In this document: positions 27,210-36,532 of the stretch, in pieces
Layout of the letters: each line of letters starts with the position of its first letter
Position numbering within the stretch: position 1 is the stretch's first letter
NCBI RefSeq assembly: GCF_001499995.1
Contig: NZ_LQIU01000011.1
Span: forward strand, 36,324-100,323
From: Mycobacterium sp. IS-1496
GTDB taxonomy: Bacteria > Actinomycetota > Actinomycetes > Mycobacteriales > Mycobacteriaceae
Direction: 5' to 3'
DNA: 64,000 bases
Program-made: the position numbers and the translations under genes
Notes under the pieces: model-generated
Told to the model about the DNA's origin: nothing
The model's input: only the letters and a program-made list of their open reading frames with translations
The model's database searches: none

Positions 27210-28103
27210 GTGCGAATCGGAATGACCCTGCCGGTGATGGAGCCCGATCTCGACTCCGCGACGCTGCGCGCGTGGGCCCGGACGGTCGACGAGGGGCCGT
27301 TCTCCGCGTTGTGCTGGGGTGAGCGGATCGCCTTCGACAATCCCGAGAGCCTGACGCTGCTCGGTGCGGTGGCCGCCTGGACGGAACGCGTCCGGCTGGT
27401 GACGACGGTGGTCGTGCCGCAGTTGCACGATCCGGTCATGCTCGCCAAGGCACTCGCGACCGGCGATCTCATCAGTGGTGGCCGGTTGACGGTCGGCATC
27501 GGCGTCGGTGGCAGGCACGAGGACTACGAGGCGGTGGGCGCGGACCCGGCCACGCAGACCATGCGGCAGATGGCCGAACGCGTCGCGGTGATGAAGCGGG
27601 TCTGGGCGGGGGAGAAGGTGACCGAGTCCGTGCTGCCGGTGGGGCCGCCGCCGGTGCAGCCGGGCGGCCCGCCGCTGCTGGTCGGGACCATCGGGCCCAA
27701 GACGGTGCGCAGCGCGGCTGCGTGGGCCGACGGCATGGCGGGCACCATCCTCGACCTCGACCCGGCGAAGCAGGGCGAGCTGTTCGACGTCGCCCGCACC
27801 GCCTGGGCGGACGCCGGCAAGCCGCGGCCGCACCTGGCGACATCGTTCTGGTTCGCCATCGGCGAGCGCGACCAGGCGCGCGAACAGGTGCACCGGCACC
27901 TGCGCCGCTACATGAACTGGATCCCGGGCGAGTACGTCGACGCGATGGCCCCGGCGACGGGGTTCGCCGGCACGGAGGACGATCTGCTCGCGGTGCTCGA
28001 ACGGTTCGACAAGATCGGCACCGACGAGGTGCACCTCATCCCGACCAGTTCGGACATCGGTCAGCTGACCCGGATCGCCGACGCGGTGAAGGACCGGGTG
28101 TAG
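27210..28103 (+). CDS. Luciferase-like (LLM) flavin/F420-dependent oxidoreductase
   Basis: 297 residues with the bacterial luciferase TIM-barrel fold: [11 protein letters not shown] start, [32 protein letters not shown], then [20 protein letters not shown], and a substrate-end [10 protein letters not shown]. Mycobacteria often use coenzyme F420 in this family; FMN is the alternative, and the substrate is unknown. The GTG at 27210 (VRIGMTLP) gives a family-like N-terminus. Its stop is 3 nt before the ATG of the broken DUF899 gene. Confidence 0.85.
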   Translation: MRIGMTLPVMEPDLDSATLRAWARTVDEGPFSALCWGERIAFDNPESLTLLGAVAAWTERVRLVTTVVVPQLHDPVMLAKALATGDLISGGRLTVGIGVGGRHEDYEAVGADPATQTMRQMAERVAVMKRVWAGEKVTESVLPVGPPPVQPGGPPLLVGTIGPKTVRSAAAWADGMAGTILDLDPAKQGELFDVARTAWADAGKPRPHLATSFWFAIGERDQAREQVHRHLRRYMNWIPGEYVDAMAPATGFAGTEDDLLAVLERFDKIGTDEVHLIPTSSDIGQLTRIADAVKDRV

Positions 28104-28106
28104 CTC

Positions 28107-28378
28107 ATGGCCGCCGACGGCCTTCCTCCGATCGTCTCGCGCGGCGAGTGGGAGCAGGCCCGGGCGGAACTGCTCATCCGCGAGAAGGAGCTGCGCGGCT
28201 GAAGGATTCGGTGAGTGCCGCGCGCCGTCGCCTGCCCATGGTCGAGGTGGCCGAGCCGTACGTGTTCGACCTGCTCGACCTCACCCCGTACGGCCGTCAG
28301 GAGACGTGGGAGGACTCGCCTTCCGGCTGGCCCCAGCGACCGCCCTATGAGTGGATGCGCCTGCACGACGCGTACTGA
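28107..28378 (+). pseudogene. DUF899 thioredoxin-like protein, frameshifted with large internal deletion
   Basis: The first 31 codons read [20 protein letters not shown] and end in a stop after KELRG. A shift of frame near 28200 restores the family sequence ([17 protein letters not shown], then YVFD), after which it jumps to the family's C-terminal motif ([17 protein letters not shown]...RLHDAY). DUF899 proteins are normally over 200 residues, so about 150 codons are missing. The junction falls at an LLDL-like sequence that occurs at both places in intact members, suggesting recombination between short repeats. The gene cannot make a working protein. Confidence 0.8.
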
Positions 28379-29519
28379 GCAGCCGTGGTGTGCGGCTGCG
28401 ATGTACGCATTCCTCGTACATCCGGAGATATCCGGCGGCCATCACGGCCGGGGAGAACCGCCTCCGCGCCTCCGCGCGGCACCGGGCCGGCTCGATCTCG
28501 TCGGCCTGCGCGAGCATGTCGGCCAGCGCCGTCTCGTCGCCCGGTTCGGCGAGCCGGCCGGTGTCCGGGGCCACCAACTCCGGCATGCACCCGCGCCGGT
28601 AGGCCACCACCGGTGTGCCCAGCGCCAGCGATTCGATCACCGCGGTGCCACCCGGCTCCTCCCAGGTGAGCGGGAACAGCGTGGCGCGTGCCGTGGCCAC
28701 CAGATGATCACGGGCCTCGCCCTCGAGACTGCCGACCCAGCGCACCCGCCGGTCGTCGATCAGCGGCGCCACCGCGCTGCGGTAGTACCGCACGTCGGGA
28801 TACCGCTCGGCGTGGGGGTCGGCGGCCAGGTCCGCGGCGTTCGCGTAGGGCCCGACGGGGCCGGCCAGCACCAGGTCGACACCGCGCCGGTGGGCCAACC
28901 GTGCGGCCACGTGCTGACCCTTGGTCGGTGAGATCCGCGCGACGAGCGCGACATGTCGTCCCTTGGGCGCCGGATCGCGCGGCGCCGTTCGGGTGAGCGA
29001 CGTCGCCAGGTAGACGTGGCCGAGGCTGCGCTGACGCAACGGCGCGGGCCCGCGTGCGATCTGCGCGGCCGACACCCCGTTCACCCAGAGGTGGTCGACC
29101 GACAGATTCCAGTACAGGCCAGGATGTTTGGACAGGTCCCAGTGCAGAGTGTGCAGAACCGGCGGCAACCGGCGCCCGGCCGCCGCGAGCACGGTCGGAC
29201 CCACCGCCTCGAGGTGGTCGTGCACCAGGTCGACGTCACCGCGACGCGCCAACTCCGTCACCAACCGGTGCATGTGGGTCGCGGCGATGCCCATCACCTG
29301 GTTGTACGGCTCGGTGAGATGACGGAACTGCGGTTCGTCGAAGGTGACGATTCTCTCGTCGACGTCGACCGTGCTGCCCCCGACGGTGGCCAGGACCACC
29401 CGCACGCCGGCGCTGCGCAACTCCGGGATCAACGTCGCGACCATGTTCTCGATGCCGCCGTATCCGCGCGGCGGCACTGTCAGCCACGGGCCCGCGTTGA
29501 TCAGCACCGTCAGCGACAT
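28281..29519 (-). CDS. GT4-family glycosyltransferase
   Basis: 412 residues, GT-B fold. The N-terminal domain has [18 protein letters not shown] with a glycine-rich acceptor loop. The C-terminal Rossmann half has [17 protein letters not shown] and the GT4 EX7E-type region ([22 protein letters not shown]). The nucleotide sugar and acceptor are unknown. ATG at 29519 ([12 protein letters not shown]) is preferred to an upstream TTG-type opening. The last ~40 residues are low-complexity and antisense to the DUF899 remnant, so the C-terminus was probably altered by the same rearrangement. Divergent from the Gfo/Idh gene. Confidence 0.85.
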   Translation of the reverse strand: MSLTVLINAGPWLTVPPRGYGGIENMVATLIPELRSAGVRVVLATVGGSTVDVDERIVTFDEPQFRHLTEPYNQVMGIAATHMHRLVTELARRGDVDLVHDHLEAVGPTVLAAAGRRLPPVLHTLHWDLSKHPGLYWNLSVDHLWVNGVSAAQIARGPAPLRQRSLGHVYLATSLTRTAPRDPAPKGRHVALVARISPTKGQHVAARLAHRRGVDLVLAGPVGPYANAADLAADPHAERYPDVRYYRSAVAPLIDDRRVRWVGSLEGEARDHLVATARATLFPLTWEEPGGTAVIESLALGTPVVAYRRGCMPELVAPDTGRLAEPGDETALADMLAQADEIEPARCRAEARRRFSPAVMAAGYLRMYEECVHRSRTPRLLSTRRAGASTHRAVAGASRKASPPTSPDGRTG

Positions 29520-29544
29520 GCAATCCGGGTACCCACCGTGAATC

Positions 29545-29556
29545 GACGTATACGTC
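29545..29556. promoter_or_regulatory. Perfect 12-bp palindrome GACGTATACGTC between divergent genes
   Basis: It is placed 26 bp from the GT4 start and 59 bp from the Gfo/Idh start, where one repressor dimer could control both. AT-rich sequence (AAAAAATGCAT) follows. The regulator is unknown. Confidence 0.5.
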
Positions 29557-29614
29557 AAAAAATGCATACCGACGCGTGCGGCGGGTATCCACCGCGGGCA
29601 AGGGGAGGGTGCCC

Positions 29615-30589
29615 ATGTCTCGCTGCAGAGTCGCGTTCGTCGGAGCCGGTGGCGTCGCCGTCCGCCATGCCCGTCACCTCGCCGAGCTGCCCGACGTCGT
29701 CATCGCCTCGGTCACCGACCCCGCGGCACCCGCGGCCGACGCGTTCGCCCGCGCCACCGGGGCCGCGGTCGTCCCCGACCTGGCCGCACTCCTGGCCGAC
29801 ACGCCGGATGCCGTCTACGTCTGCGTCCCCCCGCACGCGCACGGGCCGATCGAGGAGTCGGTCGTCGATGCGGGCGTCGCGCTGTTCGTCGAGAAGCCGC
29901 TGGGCACCGATCCGGGCACCGCCCGGCGCATCGCGGACCTGATCGGCGAGCGCGGTGTCACCAGCGCCGTCGGCCATCACTGGCGGTACTCGGCGGCCGT
30001 CGGTCTGGTTCGGGAGATGTTGGGCGACAGCGTGATCCGGCTCGCCGTCGCGTCGTGGCTGGACCGGGTTCCGCCGGTGGCGTGGTGGTGCCGACGGGAC
30101 CTGTCCGGCGGGCAGATCGTCGAGCAGGCGGTGCACGTGCTCGACATGCTGCGGTACCTGGTCGGCGAGGTCGCTGAGGTCAGCGCTTACGCCAACGCCG
30201 CCCCGCCGAGTTCGCCCGACGCCGACATCGACGGGGCGACCGCGGCGACGCTGCGTTTCGAATCGGGCGCGGTCGGCACGGTCGCCGCTGCGTGCTGCCT
30301 GACGTGGAAGCACCTGGCGGGCATCGACATCCACGCGGACGCGGTGAGCGTCGCGGTCCGCGAGGACGGCATCACCGCGCGTACGGCCGACGGAACGCTG
30401 CAGCGCGACCTCGAACCCGACGACGCCAAGAGGGCCGCCGATCGTGCCTTCATCGAGGCCGTGACGGGCCGCGGGGCGGGCCCCGACGGCATCCTCGTCG
30501 ACTATGCCGACGCCCTGCGCACCCACGAAGTGGCCTGCGCCATCGCCGAATCCGCCGCCCGCGCGCGACCGGTGACGCTCCATGTCTGA
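29615..30589 (+). CDS. Gfo/Idh/MocA-family oxidoreductase
   Basis: 324 residues. The N-terminal Rossmann domain (VAFVGAGGVAVRHARHLAEL) binds NAD(P). EKPLG carries the conserved catalytic Lys, and GHHWRYSAAVGLVREM lies at the substrate side. The family oxidises or reduces sugars, inositols and related cyclic substrates. The ATG at 29615 follows an AGGGGAGGG Shine-Dalgarno. The stop overlaps the next gene by 8 nt, so the two enzymes are coupled. Confidence 0.85.
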   Translation: MSRCRVAFVGAGGVAVRHARHLAELPDVVIASVTDPAAPAADAFARATGAAVVPDLAALLADTPDAVYVCVPPHAHGPIEESVVDAGVALFVEKPLGTDPGTARRIADLIGERGVTSAVGHHWRYSAAVGLVREMLGDSVIRLAVASWLDRVPPVAWWCRRDLSGGQIVEQAVHVLDMLRYLVGEVAEVSAYANAAPPSSPDADIDGATAATLRFESGAVGTVAAACCLTWKHLAGIDIHADAVSVAVREDGITARTADGTLQRDLEPDDAKRAADRAFIEAVTGRGAGPDGILVDYADALRTHEVACAIAESAARARPVTLHV

Positions 30590-31676
30590 CGCCGGGTACG
30601 CCGTGGTCGTCGAGCGGCCCGGCGTGGTGGCGTGTGAGCCGCAGCCGTCGGACGGCGCCCTGCCCGAAGGCCGATTCGACGTCGCGACCGTGTTCAGCGG
30701 ACTGTCCGCCGGGACGGACCTCAGCTGGGTCAAGGGCACGAATCCGGCGCTGCACCGGCACTGGGATCCGGACCTCGGGCTGTTCCTCGCAGGCGAACCG
30801 AACGCCGGTTACCCGGTGAAGAGGTTCGGCTACATGCAGGTCGGCCGGGTGGTCGAGAGCCGCGTGCCGTCGCTTGCCGCCGGTCAGCTCGTGGCGATGA
30901 CCTACGGCCACCGCAGCCGGTACCGGGCGGATGCGCTGCGCGACCGGTTCGTCGTGCTGCCCGACGGGTTCGACGCGGTGCTGGGGATCTACGTCGCGCA
31001 CATGGGCCCGATCTGCGCGAACGGACTGTTGCACGCCGCGGCCGACGTGGTGGGCGCCGACGTGCGGACCCTGGGCGACGGCGTGCGCGGCAGGCGGATC
31101 GCGGTCGTCGGCGCAGGCGTCGTCGGTCTGCTGACCGCGCTGCTGGCCGCCCACCACGGCGCGGCGGACGTCGTGGTGCTCGACGAGACGGCCGGAAGGC
31201 GGCACATCGCGGAACGCCTGGGCGTGACGGCGCTGGATCCGGCCGACGGCGACCCGGCGCTCTCGGTGAAGCAGCGCTGGGGCAGAGCCGGGGAGCGCGG
31301 TGCGGACGTGGTGTTCCAGTGTCGCGGGCGGGGCAGCGCGCTTGCCCTGGCGCTGCGGCTGCTGCGACCACAGGGCACGGTCATCGACCTGGCGTTCTAC
31401 CAGGACGGGTGCGGGGACGTCCGGCTCGGCGAGGAGTTCCACCACAACGGGCTGTCGGTGCGTTGCGCGCAGATCGGCCGGGTGCCGCGGGGGACGGGTC
31501 ACCTATGGAACCGCGACCGCCTCAGCGCGGAGACGGTCGCCTTCCTGCAGGTCCGCGGCGACGACGTCCGGGCGCATCTGATCACCGACTACGTGCCGCT
31601 GGCCGAGGCGCCGCAAACGCTGAGCCGGCTGGCGACCACTCGGCATCACGGGCTTCAGCTGGTCTTCTCCTGCTGA
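30582..31676 (+). CDS. MDR/zinc-type dehydrogenase-like protein
   Basis: 364 residues with the medium-chain dehydrogenase layout: a GroES-like N-terminal domain and a Rossmann domain (GRRIAVVGAGVVGLLTALLAAHH). The usual catalytic-zinc motif GHE is absent (the matching region reads GYMQVGRVVES), so it may be zinc-independent, like BchC-type or 2-desacetyl-type relatives. Together with the Gfo/Idh enzyme and the GT4 glycosyltransferase it suggests modification of a sugar-containing small molecule; the product is unknown. Confidence 0.75.
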   Translation: MSDAGYAVVVERPGVVACEPQPSDGALPEGRFDVATVFSGLSAGTDLSWVKGTNPALHRHWDPDLGLFLAGEPNAGYPVKRFGYMQVGRVVESRVPSLAAGQLVAMTYGHRSRYRADALRDRFVVLPDGFDAVLGIYVAHMGPICANGLLHAAADVVGADVRTLGDGVRGRRIAVVGAGVVGLLTALLAAHHGAADVVVLDETAGRRHIAERLGVTALDPADGDPALSVKQRWGRAGERGADVVFQCRGRGSALALALRLLRPQGTVIDLAFYQDGCGDVRLGEEFHHNGLSVRCAQIGRVPRGTGHLWNRDRLSAETVAFLQVRGDDVRAHLITDYVPLAEAPQTLSRLATTRHHGLQLVFSC

Positions 31677-31695
31677 ACGGCCCCGGCAGACGACA

Positions 31696-31725
31696 GTGGC
31701 CGCCTCGCATCAGCGAGGCGGCCAC
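31696..31725. terminator. Bidirectional terminator hairpin
   Basis: Perfect 13-bp stem GTGGCCGCCTCGC / GCGAGGCGGCCAC with loop ATCA, lying between two convergent genes. There is no strong U-tract on either side, as is common in mycobacteria. Confidence 0.8.
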
Positions 31726-31746
31726 GATCGTTCGGTCAGCGCCGGA

Positions 31747-32229
31747 TCAGAAACCGATCTTCGGCAGCTTGAACGGATTGTTCGGCGGGCCGAGGTTCAG
31801 CGGGTTGTTGGGCGGGCCGAGTTTCGGCGCCGGGAGGTTCACGCTGGGCATCCCGACGGCCGGCAGGCCGACGCCGCCCAGGGCGGGCGGGTGCAGATGG
31901 ACCGGCGCACTGAAACCGATGTCCGGCACCACGTCCGGCAGGCCGACGGAGACCGGCACGCTGCCGTTCGCCTCGACCGGTGACGGCAGGTTGGCCACGT
32001 TCTTGGCGACCTCGCGAGACCACGCCTCGGGAATCTGGATCGGCGCCTTGTTCGCGTTGGTCTTCTTCTCGGCCGGCTTCTCCTCGGGCGCCCGCTCACA
32101 GGTCGCCGGGTCGGCACATTCGGCTCCGGCGACCGGTTCGGCTGAGGCGACCCCCGCGCCCAGGAACCAGGCCGGAAGGCCCACGACGCCGACGATCGAC
32201 GCCCCGGCCAGTACTCGTTTGATATCCAC
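31747..32229 (-). CDS. Secreted Pro-rich protein of unknown function
   Basis: 160 residues: a signal peptide (VDIKRVLAGASIVGVVGLPA... ending GVASA), a short Cys pair (AECADPATCERAP) and a Pro/Gly/Asn-rich C-terminus with PNNPLNLGPPNNPFKL repeats. It resembles small mycobacterial exported proteins with no known role. The GTG at 32229 is preferred because a GAGGGG Shine-Dalgarno lies 6 nt upstream; a TTG at 32235 is in the same frame. Confidence 0.65.
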   Translation of the reverse strand: MDIKRVLAGASIVGVVGLPAWFLGAGVASAEPVAGAECADPATCERAPEEKPAEKKTNANKAPIQIPEAWSREVAKNVANLPSPVEANGSVPVSVGLPDVVPDIGFSAPVHLHPPALGGVGLPAVGMPSVNLPAPKLGPPNNPLNLGPPNNPFKLPKIGF

Positions 32230-32586
32230 AGTCAACCCCTCGGATAGGAAATCACCTAGATCGTAGCCCGTCCGAGCAAATTCCGCGTCGCCTTACCTGC
32301 CTTTGCAGATGCAAAGCCCGGCATGTGTTTAGCTTTGCGAACCACCCTCAGCATCTGCGCGGATGCGCTGGCAGCACCGGGTTGGGCCGGTGAACGTTGC
32401 GCCAGCAAACAGTGGCACGGGCGCGGTGCGGTGTTGAGCCGCAAAACGCGACGTGAGGGGTGTCAGTCAGCGAATCAGAGCGGTTGCGGCGGGTCTCGTC
32501 GCCGTCGATCGCCCGTCGGGCCGGAACGAGTTGTGACGAGGAAGTTCGAGATTGACCGGGGACAGTAGGCCGGCGGCGCAGGACGA
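32230..32586. other. Intergenic region of 357 bp without a supported gene
   Basis: No reading frame here has mycobacterial codon use or a convincing start. The only structure is an inverted repeat CTTTGC-AGAT-GCAAAG at 32301-32316, with another CTTTGC at 32333-32338. The base composition is less GC-rich than its neighbours. It should hold the promoter of the secreted protein (minus strand) and the downstream end of the phosphatase gene. Confidence 0.5.
32301..32316. promoter_or_regulatory. Inverted repeat CTTTGC-N4-GCAAAG
   Basis: A perfect 6-bp inverted repeat about 70 bp upstream of the secreted-protein gene (minus strand), with a third CTTTGC half-site 32 bp away. Possible operator. Confidence 0.3.
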
Positions 32587-34572
32587 TCAGTGTGCTGCCG
32601 CGTCCACCGGTTCCCGCCGCAGGACGACGGCCGTCACATCGTCGCGGTCCAGATCACCGTTGGCTCGCGCGCACAGGGCATCGACCAACGCCTGCGGGCT
32701 GGTGCCGTGCTGCCGGGCGCACTGCGCCACGGCGGCCGACAGTTGCTCGACGGAGCCACCCCACAGGTCCATCACCCCGTCGCTGACCAGCAGGAGCGCG
32801 TCGCCGGGCTGTAGCGCTCCGTGCTTCTCGTCCCAGCCGCTGTCCAGCCCCACCGGCAGATCGCTCGAGGCCGCCCGCTCGACGCGGTTGGAACCGGTCC
32901 GGACGATGAAGTGCAGCCCGTGCCCGGCGTCGGCGAAGCGGAAGTCGCCGGTGACCAGGTCGACGAGCACGTAGGTGAGGGTGATGAACGCGCTGGTGCG
33001 CTGCAGGTCGTGGTCGACGATGCCGGCCACCCGGCTCATGGCAGCCGACGGGCTGAGCTGGGTGTCGTTGGCGCGCAGCGCGGCCCGCGTCGCCGCCGCG
33101 AGCATTCCCGCGCCCATACCCTTGCCCATCACGTCGCCGAGGCTCAGGACGGCGTGCGGAACCTCGACCCGGATGTCGTAGAAATCCCCACCCACCTGTT
33201 TGGCAGGCACCGATGCCGCCCCGGAACTCCAGCCGGGCGTCGGCGGCAGCTTCCCCGGCAGCAGCGCCCGTTGCACCTCGGCGGCGCGTTCGAGTTCCTC
33301 CTGTTCCAGCCGGCGGGCCCGCATCGCCTCGGTGATGTCGTAGAACTGCAGGGCCACCGTTCTGCTGTCCCGGTCATCGCTGATCAGCGAGATGCTGACG
33401 TTGAGGATCCGCCCGGCGCTGGTGGTCAGCGTGAGGCGCGCGTTGCCCTCGGTCAGCGCCTCGACCTCGGCGGACAGCGCGGCGGTCGCCTCGTCGCCGA
33501 GCAGGTCACTGAGCCGAGTCGGGGGATCGGCGAGCCCCGGGACGATGGCCACCGCGGAGTCGTTGGCGCGCAACACCTTCCAACCGTTGGCTTCGCGGGT
33601 GGCGATCACCATCCCGGCGACCGACGTGTCGAAGATCCGGCGGAACAGTTCCTCACTCTCGTTGAGCCGCCGCGCCGTGGTGCGCTCCTGGCCCACCGCG
33701 AGTGAGAGCGACAGGAAGACGACCACCATCGACAGCTCGAAGACCTGCAGGACCAGGTTGCCGATCTCCGGGTCGAGGAGCTGGAAGGCGAACGGTCCGG
33801 TGCCGTAGGCGCTGCCGGCCGAGGCGATCACGGCGATCCCCAGCATCAGCAAGATCAGTTCCCGCGTCGTCAGGCGCATCGCCACCCACACCAGCGGCAT
33901 GAAGGGCAGGAACGACAGCGGCATCCCGGGGTTGAACGCGAACACGAACGTGACGAGGCCCAGCGTCGTGACGACCTGCGCGACGGTCTCGACAGGGCCT
34001 GCGGGCCGGGGGCGTCTCGGCAGGTGCATGAACAGCGGGACCAGCAGCAGCATCCCAGCGGCGTGCTTCGGCGCCGAGGTCACCAGCCGGATCCACGCCT
34101 CGGTGGAATCGGCCAGCAGGTAGGTGGCGCTGGCACCGACGAGGTCGTAGACCACCGCGGCCGTGCCGACGGCCAGCAGCAACCGGCCGAGGTCGCGTGG
34201 GGCCGACAGGGTCGGCAGGCAGTCGTTGCGCCCCCGCAGGATCAGGGTCGCGATGATCATCTCGAGGGCCACGGTGAGCGCCAGGGCGATCGCGAGCGGG
34301 GCGGGCCGCCCCGCCCAGAGCAGGAGCGGAAGGGTGATCGCGGCCACCGTGGCGGCCAGAGCCCAGACGTGCCGGCGTGGGAAGCGGATGCCCAGGCCGA
34401 CGGCGATCCCGGCGACGGGCCACCATGCGGTGGAGGCCAGCGCGGTCGGCTGGGTCACCAGTGAGAGCCATCCGACGACGAGTACGGCGAGTAGGCAGCC
34501 GGCGACGAAGACGACGGTCGGCTTTCCGGAGCGAACCCGCTGATCTCCCAGCGCCCCCTGATCAGGATTCAC
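32587..34572 (-). CDS. MASE1-PAS-SpoIIE-type PP2C phosphatase
   Basis: 661 residues. Residues ~15-310 form an eight-helix MASE1-like membrane sensor (STAWWPVAGIAVGLGIRFP; FLPFMPLVWVAMRL). A PAS domain follows (LFRRIFDTSVAGMVIATRE), then a coiled linker (EELERAAEVQRALLP) and a SpoIIE-type PP2C phosphatase with metal-binding motifs GGDFYD, GDVMGKGMGAGM and RDDVTAVVLR. Such proteins dephosphorylate anti-anti-sigma factors and set alternative sigma-factor activity, here in response to a membrane signal. No anti-sigma partner is encoded nearby. Confidence 0.9.
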   Translation of the reverse strand: MNPDQGALGDQRVRSGKPTVVFVAGCLLAVLVVGWLSLVTQPTALASTAWWPVAGIAVGLGIRFPRRHVWALAATVAAITLPLLLWAGRPAPLAIALALTVALEMIIATLILRGRNDCLPTLSAPRDLGRLLLAVGTAAVVYDLVGASATYLLADSTEAWIRLVTSAPKHAAGMLLLVPLFMHLPRRPRPAGPVETVAQVVTTLGLVTFVFAFNPGMPLSFLPFMPLVWVAMRLTTRELILLMLGIAVIASAGSAYGTGPFAFQLLDPEIGNLVLQVFELSMVVVFLSLSLAVGQERTTARRLNESEELFRRIFDTSVAGMVIATREANGWKVLRANDSAVAIVPGLADPPTRLSDLLGDEATAALSAEVEALTEGNARLTLTTSAGRILNVSISLISDDRDSRTVALQFYDITEAMRARRLEQEELERAAEVQRALLPGKLPPTPGWSSGAASVPAKQVGGDFYDIRVEVPHAVLSLGDVMGKGMGAGMLAAATRAALRANDTQLSPSAAMSRVAGIVDHDLQRTSAFITLTYVLVDLVTGDFRFADAGHGLHFIVRTGSNRVERAASSDLPVGLDSGWDEKHGALQPGDALLLVSDGVMDLWGGSVEQLSAAVAQCARQHGTSPQALVDALCARANGDLDRDDVTAVVLRREPVDAAAH

Positions 34573-34628
34573 CCGCTCACTTTTACACGCTGATCACAGG
34601 GAATGCGCGCAAGTCGGAGACCTCGACG

Positions 34629-34642
34629 ACGCGTGCACGCGT
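34629..34642. promoter_or_regulatory. Perfect 14-bp palindrome ACGCGTGCACGCGT
   Basis: It lies 57 bp upstream of the SpoIIE-type phosphatase start (minus strand) and about 200 bp upstream of the MFS gene. Possible operator for either gene. Confidence 0.4.
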
Positions 34643-34840
34643 GACGGCGCAGTTAATTTCGGGGGTCCGTCAAGGTGAGTGCCCCGGCAGGACGCGAACG
34701 TCTGCGCCGATTCGGTACGCGAAGTGGCTCGACCTGTACGCGATCCGGCTCGTCCCGACACCAGCCGGCGAACCGCCCATACACTCGGCAGCGCGTGGCT
34801 GTCCTTTACACATCGGCGCCGCAGTGACAAGAAAGCAGCA

Positions 34841-36106
34841 ATGAGCAGAACCAACAGCGCGAGCCTCAGTGAGTGGCGGACCTACGGCACGGTTCCCATC
34901 GCCGCGGCTCTCGGCTACTCGATCAGCGTCATCCACGTCTACTCCCTCGGTGCGTTCATGCAGCCGCTGCAGGACGAATTCGGCTGGTCCCGGGCGCAAA
35001 CCTCCGTCGGACTGACCATCGTCGGGATGGCCGCCGCGGCCGCCGCCCTGCCGATCGGCCTCATGGTCGACCGGTTGGGACCCCGGCGAGTCGGCCTCAC
35101 CGGTGTCCTGCTGATGGCCGGGGCCTTCGCGCTGCTCGGCGGAGCCACTGGCTCGATGTGGAACTGGGTGTTGATGTGGTCGGTGCTCGCATTCGCGAGC
35201 TTCTGGGTGCAGACAACGGTGTGGACCAGTGCCGTGGCCACCCGGTTCGAGGCCTCCCGCGGGATCGCGTTCGCGGTGACGCTCTCGGGCGGCTCGCTGG
35301 CGGCCGCGTTGTTTCCGCCGCTCGCCACCGCACTCATCGAGGGCTGGGGCTGGCGTGCGACGTTCGTGGCCCTCGGGGTGGTGTGGGGCGGGGTGGTGGC
35401 GGTAACCGTCTTCCTGTTCTTCCGGGGCGCCAAGGACGTCAAGGAGCCTGCGGTACCCGCTGTCGAGGAGGTCGTCGTACCGGTGGTGGACCTACCCGGA
35501 GTCACCCTGCGGGAAGGCCTCACGTCGCTGACGTTCTATCGGTTGCTGGTGGCCGCCGGCCTGTTCGCCTTCACCACATTGGGGGTGGTCGTCCACCTCG
35601 TGCCGATCCTGCGCGACGCCGGTGCCGAGCCGCTGGCCGCCGCCGGAACGGCATCGCTGGTGGGCGTCTTCTCGATCGTCGGACGCTTGGGGGTGGGCTT
35701 CCTCCTCGATCGCTTCCCGGCACGGCTGGTGGGGTCATGCGCCTATCTGGTGCCGACCGTCGGCGCAGCGCTCCTCCTGCTCGACGGCTCGAATCCGCTC
35801 AGTCAGACCATCGCGGCGGCATTGTTCGGTTTGACCCTCGGCGCCGAGGTCGACGTCATCGCGTACCTGGCGTCGCGCTACTTCGGTCTACGCAACTTCG
35901 GCGGCCTGTTCGGCGGACTGGTCGCGGCGCTTTCCCTCGGGACGGCCTTCGGGCCACTGGCCGCGGGCGCTACATCCGATCACTTCGGCGACTACACGAA
36001 CTTCCTCATCGTCACCATCGTCCTCATGGGTCTGAGCAGCGCCCTGCTCGCGAGCCTTGCACCGCAGCCGAGCTGGGCGACAAGCCTCGAGACCGCCCTG
36101 GAGTGA
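34841..36106 (+). CDS. MFS transporter, monocarboxylate/oxalate-formate-like
   Basis: 421 residues and 12 predicted membrane segments. The loop 2-3 signature is in MVDRLGPRRVGLTG, and the second half has FLLDRFPARLVGS. The first helix (GYSISVIHVYSLGAFMQPLQDEFGWSRAQ) is typical of the monocarboxylate/OFA branch of MFS. The substrate is unknown. The ATG at 34841 is the start matching the family N-terminus, although the Shine-Dalgarno is weak. Nothing recognisable follows for 250 bp up to the tRNA. Confidence 0.85.
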   Translation: MSRTNSASLSEWRTYGTVPIAAALGYSISVIHVYSLGAFMQPLQDEFGWSRAQTSVGLTIVGMAAAAAALPIGLMVDRLGPRRVGLTGVLLMAGAFALLGGATGSMWNWVLMWSVLAFASFWVQTTVWTSAVATRFEASRGIAFAVTLSGGSLAAALFPPLATALIEGWGWRATFVALGVVWGGVVAVTVFLFFRGAKDVKEPAVPAVEEVVVPVVDLPGVTLREGLTSLTFYRLLVAAGLFAFTTLGVVVHLVPILRDAGAEPLAAAGTASLVGVFSIVGRLGVGFLLDRFPARLVGSCAYLVPTVGAALLLLDGSNPLSQTIAAALFGLTLGAEVDVIAYLASRYFGLRNFGGLFGGLVAALSLGTAFGPLAAGATSDHFGDYTNFLIVTIVLMGLSSALLASLAPQPSWATSLETALE

Positions 36107-36356
36107 GCCCGTGACAGCGCGCGACCCGTAGACCACCATGCGGTCCAGCATCGAGATCCGATGATGGTCCCTTTTGGTTGGAGACCCCCGAATGACCGCG
36201 CGCTCCTCGGTCACCCCAGACGTCGTCGTCGAGGGGATCGGCAGTGGCGTGTCATGCAGGGCCAGCCAGCAATGGCGCCCGGTGACACGCTAGGGCGCGC
36301 GGAGGGCACGGGTGGTGACGACGACTCCACAAAGTCCCTGCCTGCGGAATTCTGGG

Positions 36357-36429
36357 TGCCCCCGGCAGGATTCGAACCTGCGGCCTTCTGCTCCGGAGGC
36401 AGACGCTCTATCCCCTGAGCTACGGGGGC
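36357..36429 (-). tRNA. argV: tRNA-Arg (anticodon CCG)
   Basis: A 73-nt cloverleaf on the minus strand. The acceptor stem GCCCCCG/CGGGGGC, a D-arm with GTAGCTCAGG, the anticodon stem-loop TCTGC-CTCCGGA-GCAGA and the T-arm with GGTTCGAATCC are all intact. The anticodon CCG reads CGG, a common Arg codon at this GC content. The 3' CCA is not encoded. It is divergent from argS, the gene for its own synthetase, 103 bp away. Confidence 0.95.
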
Positions 36430-36532
36430 GCGTTCTTCACGAACTGCGCCATTGGGCGTGGACAGCGTAACGCATCCTGCCCCGGGGAATGGATTCGGGC
36501 ACTGACCACCCCAGACCATAGGATGGACCCCC

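Noticed and set aside
36161..36418. Plus-strand frame of 85 codons before the tRNA
   Set aside because: Its end is the antisense of the tRNA-Arg gene and the rest has no codon bias or motif.
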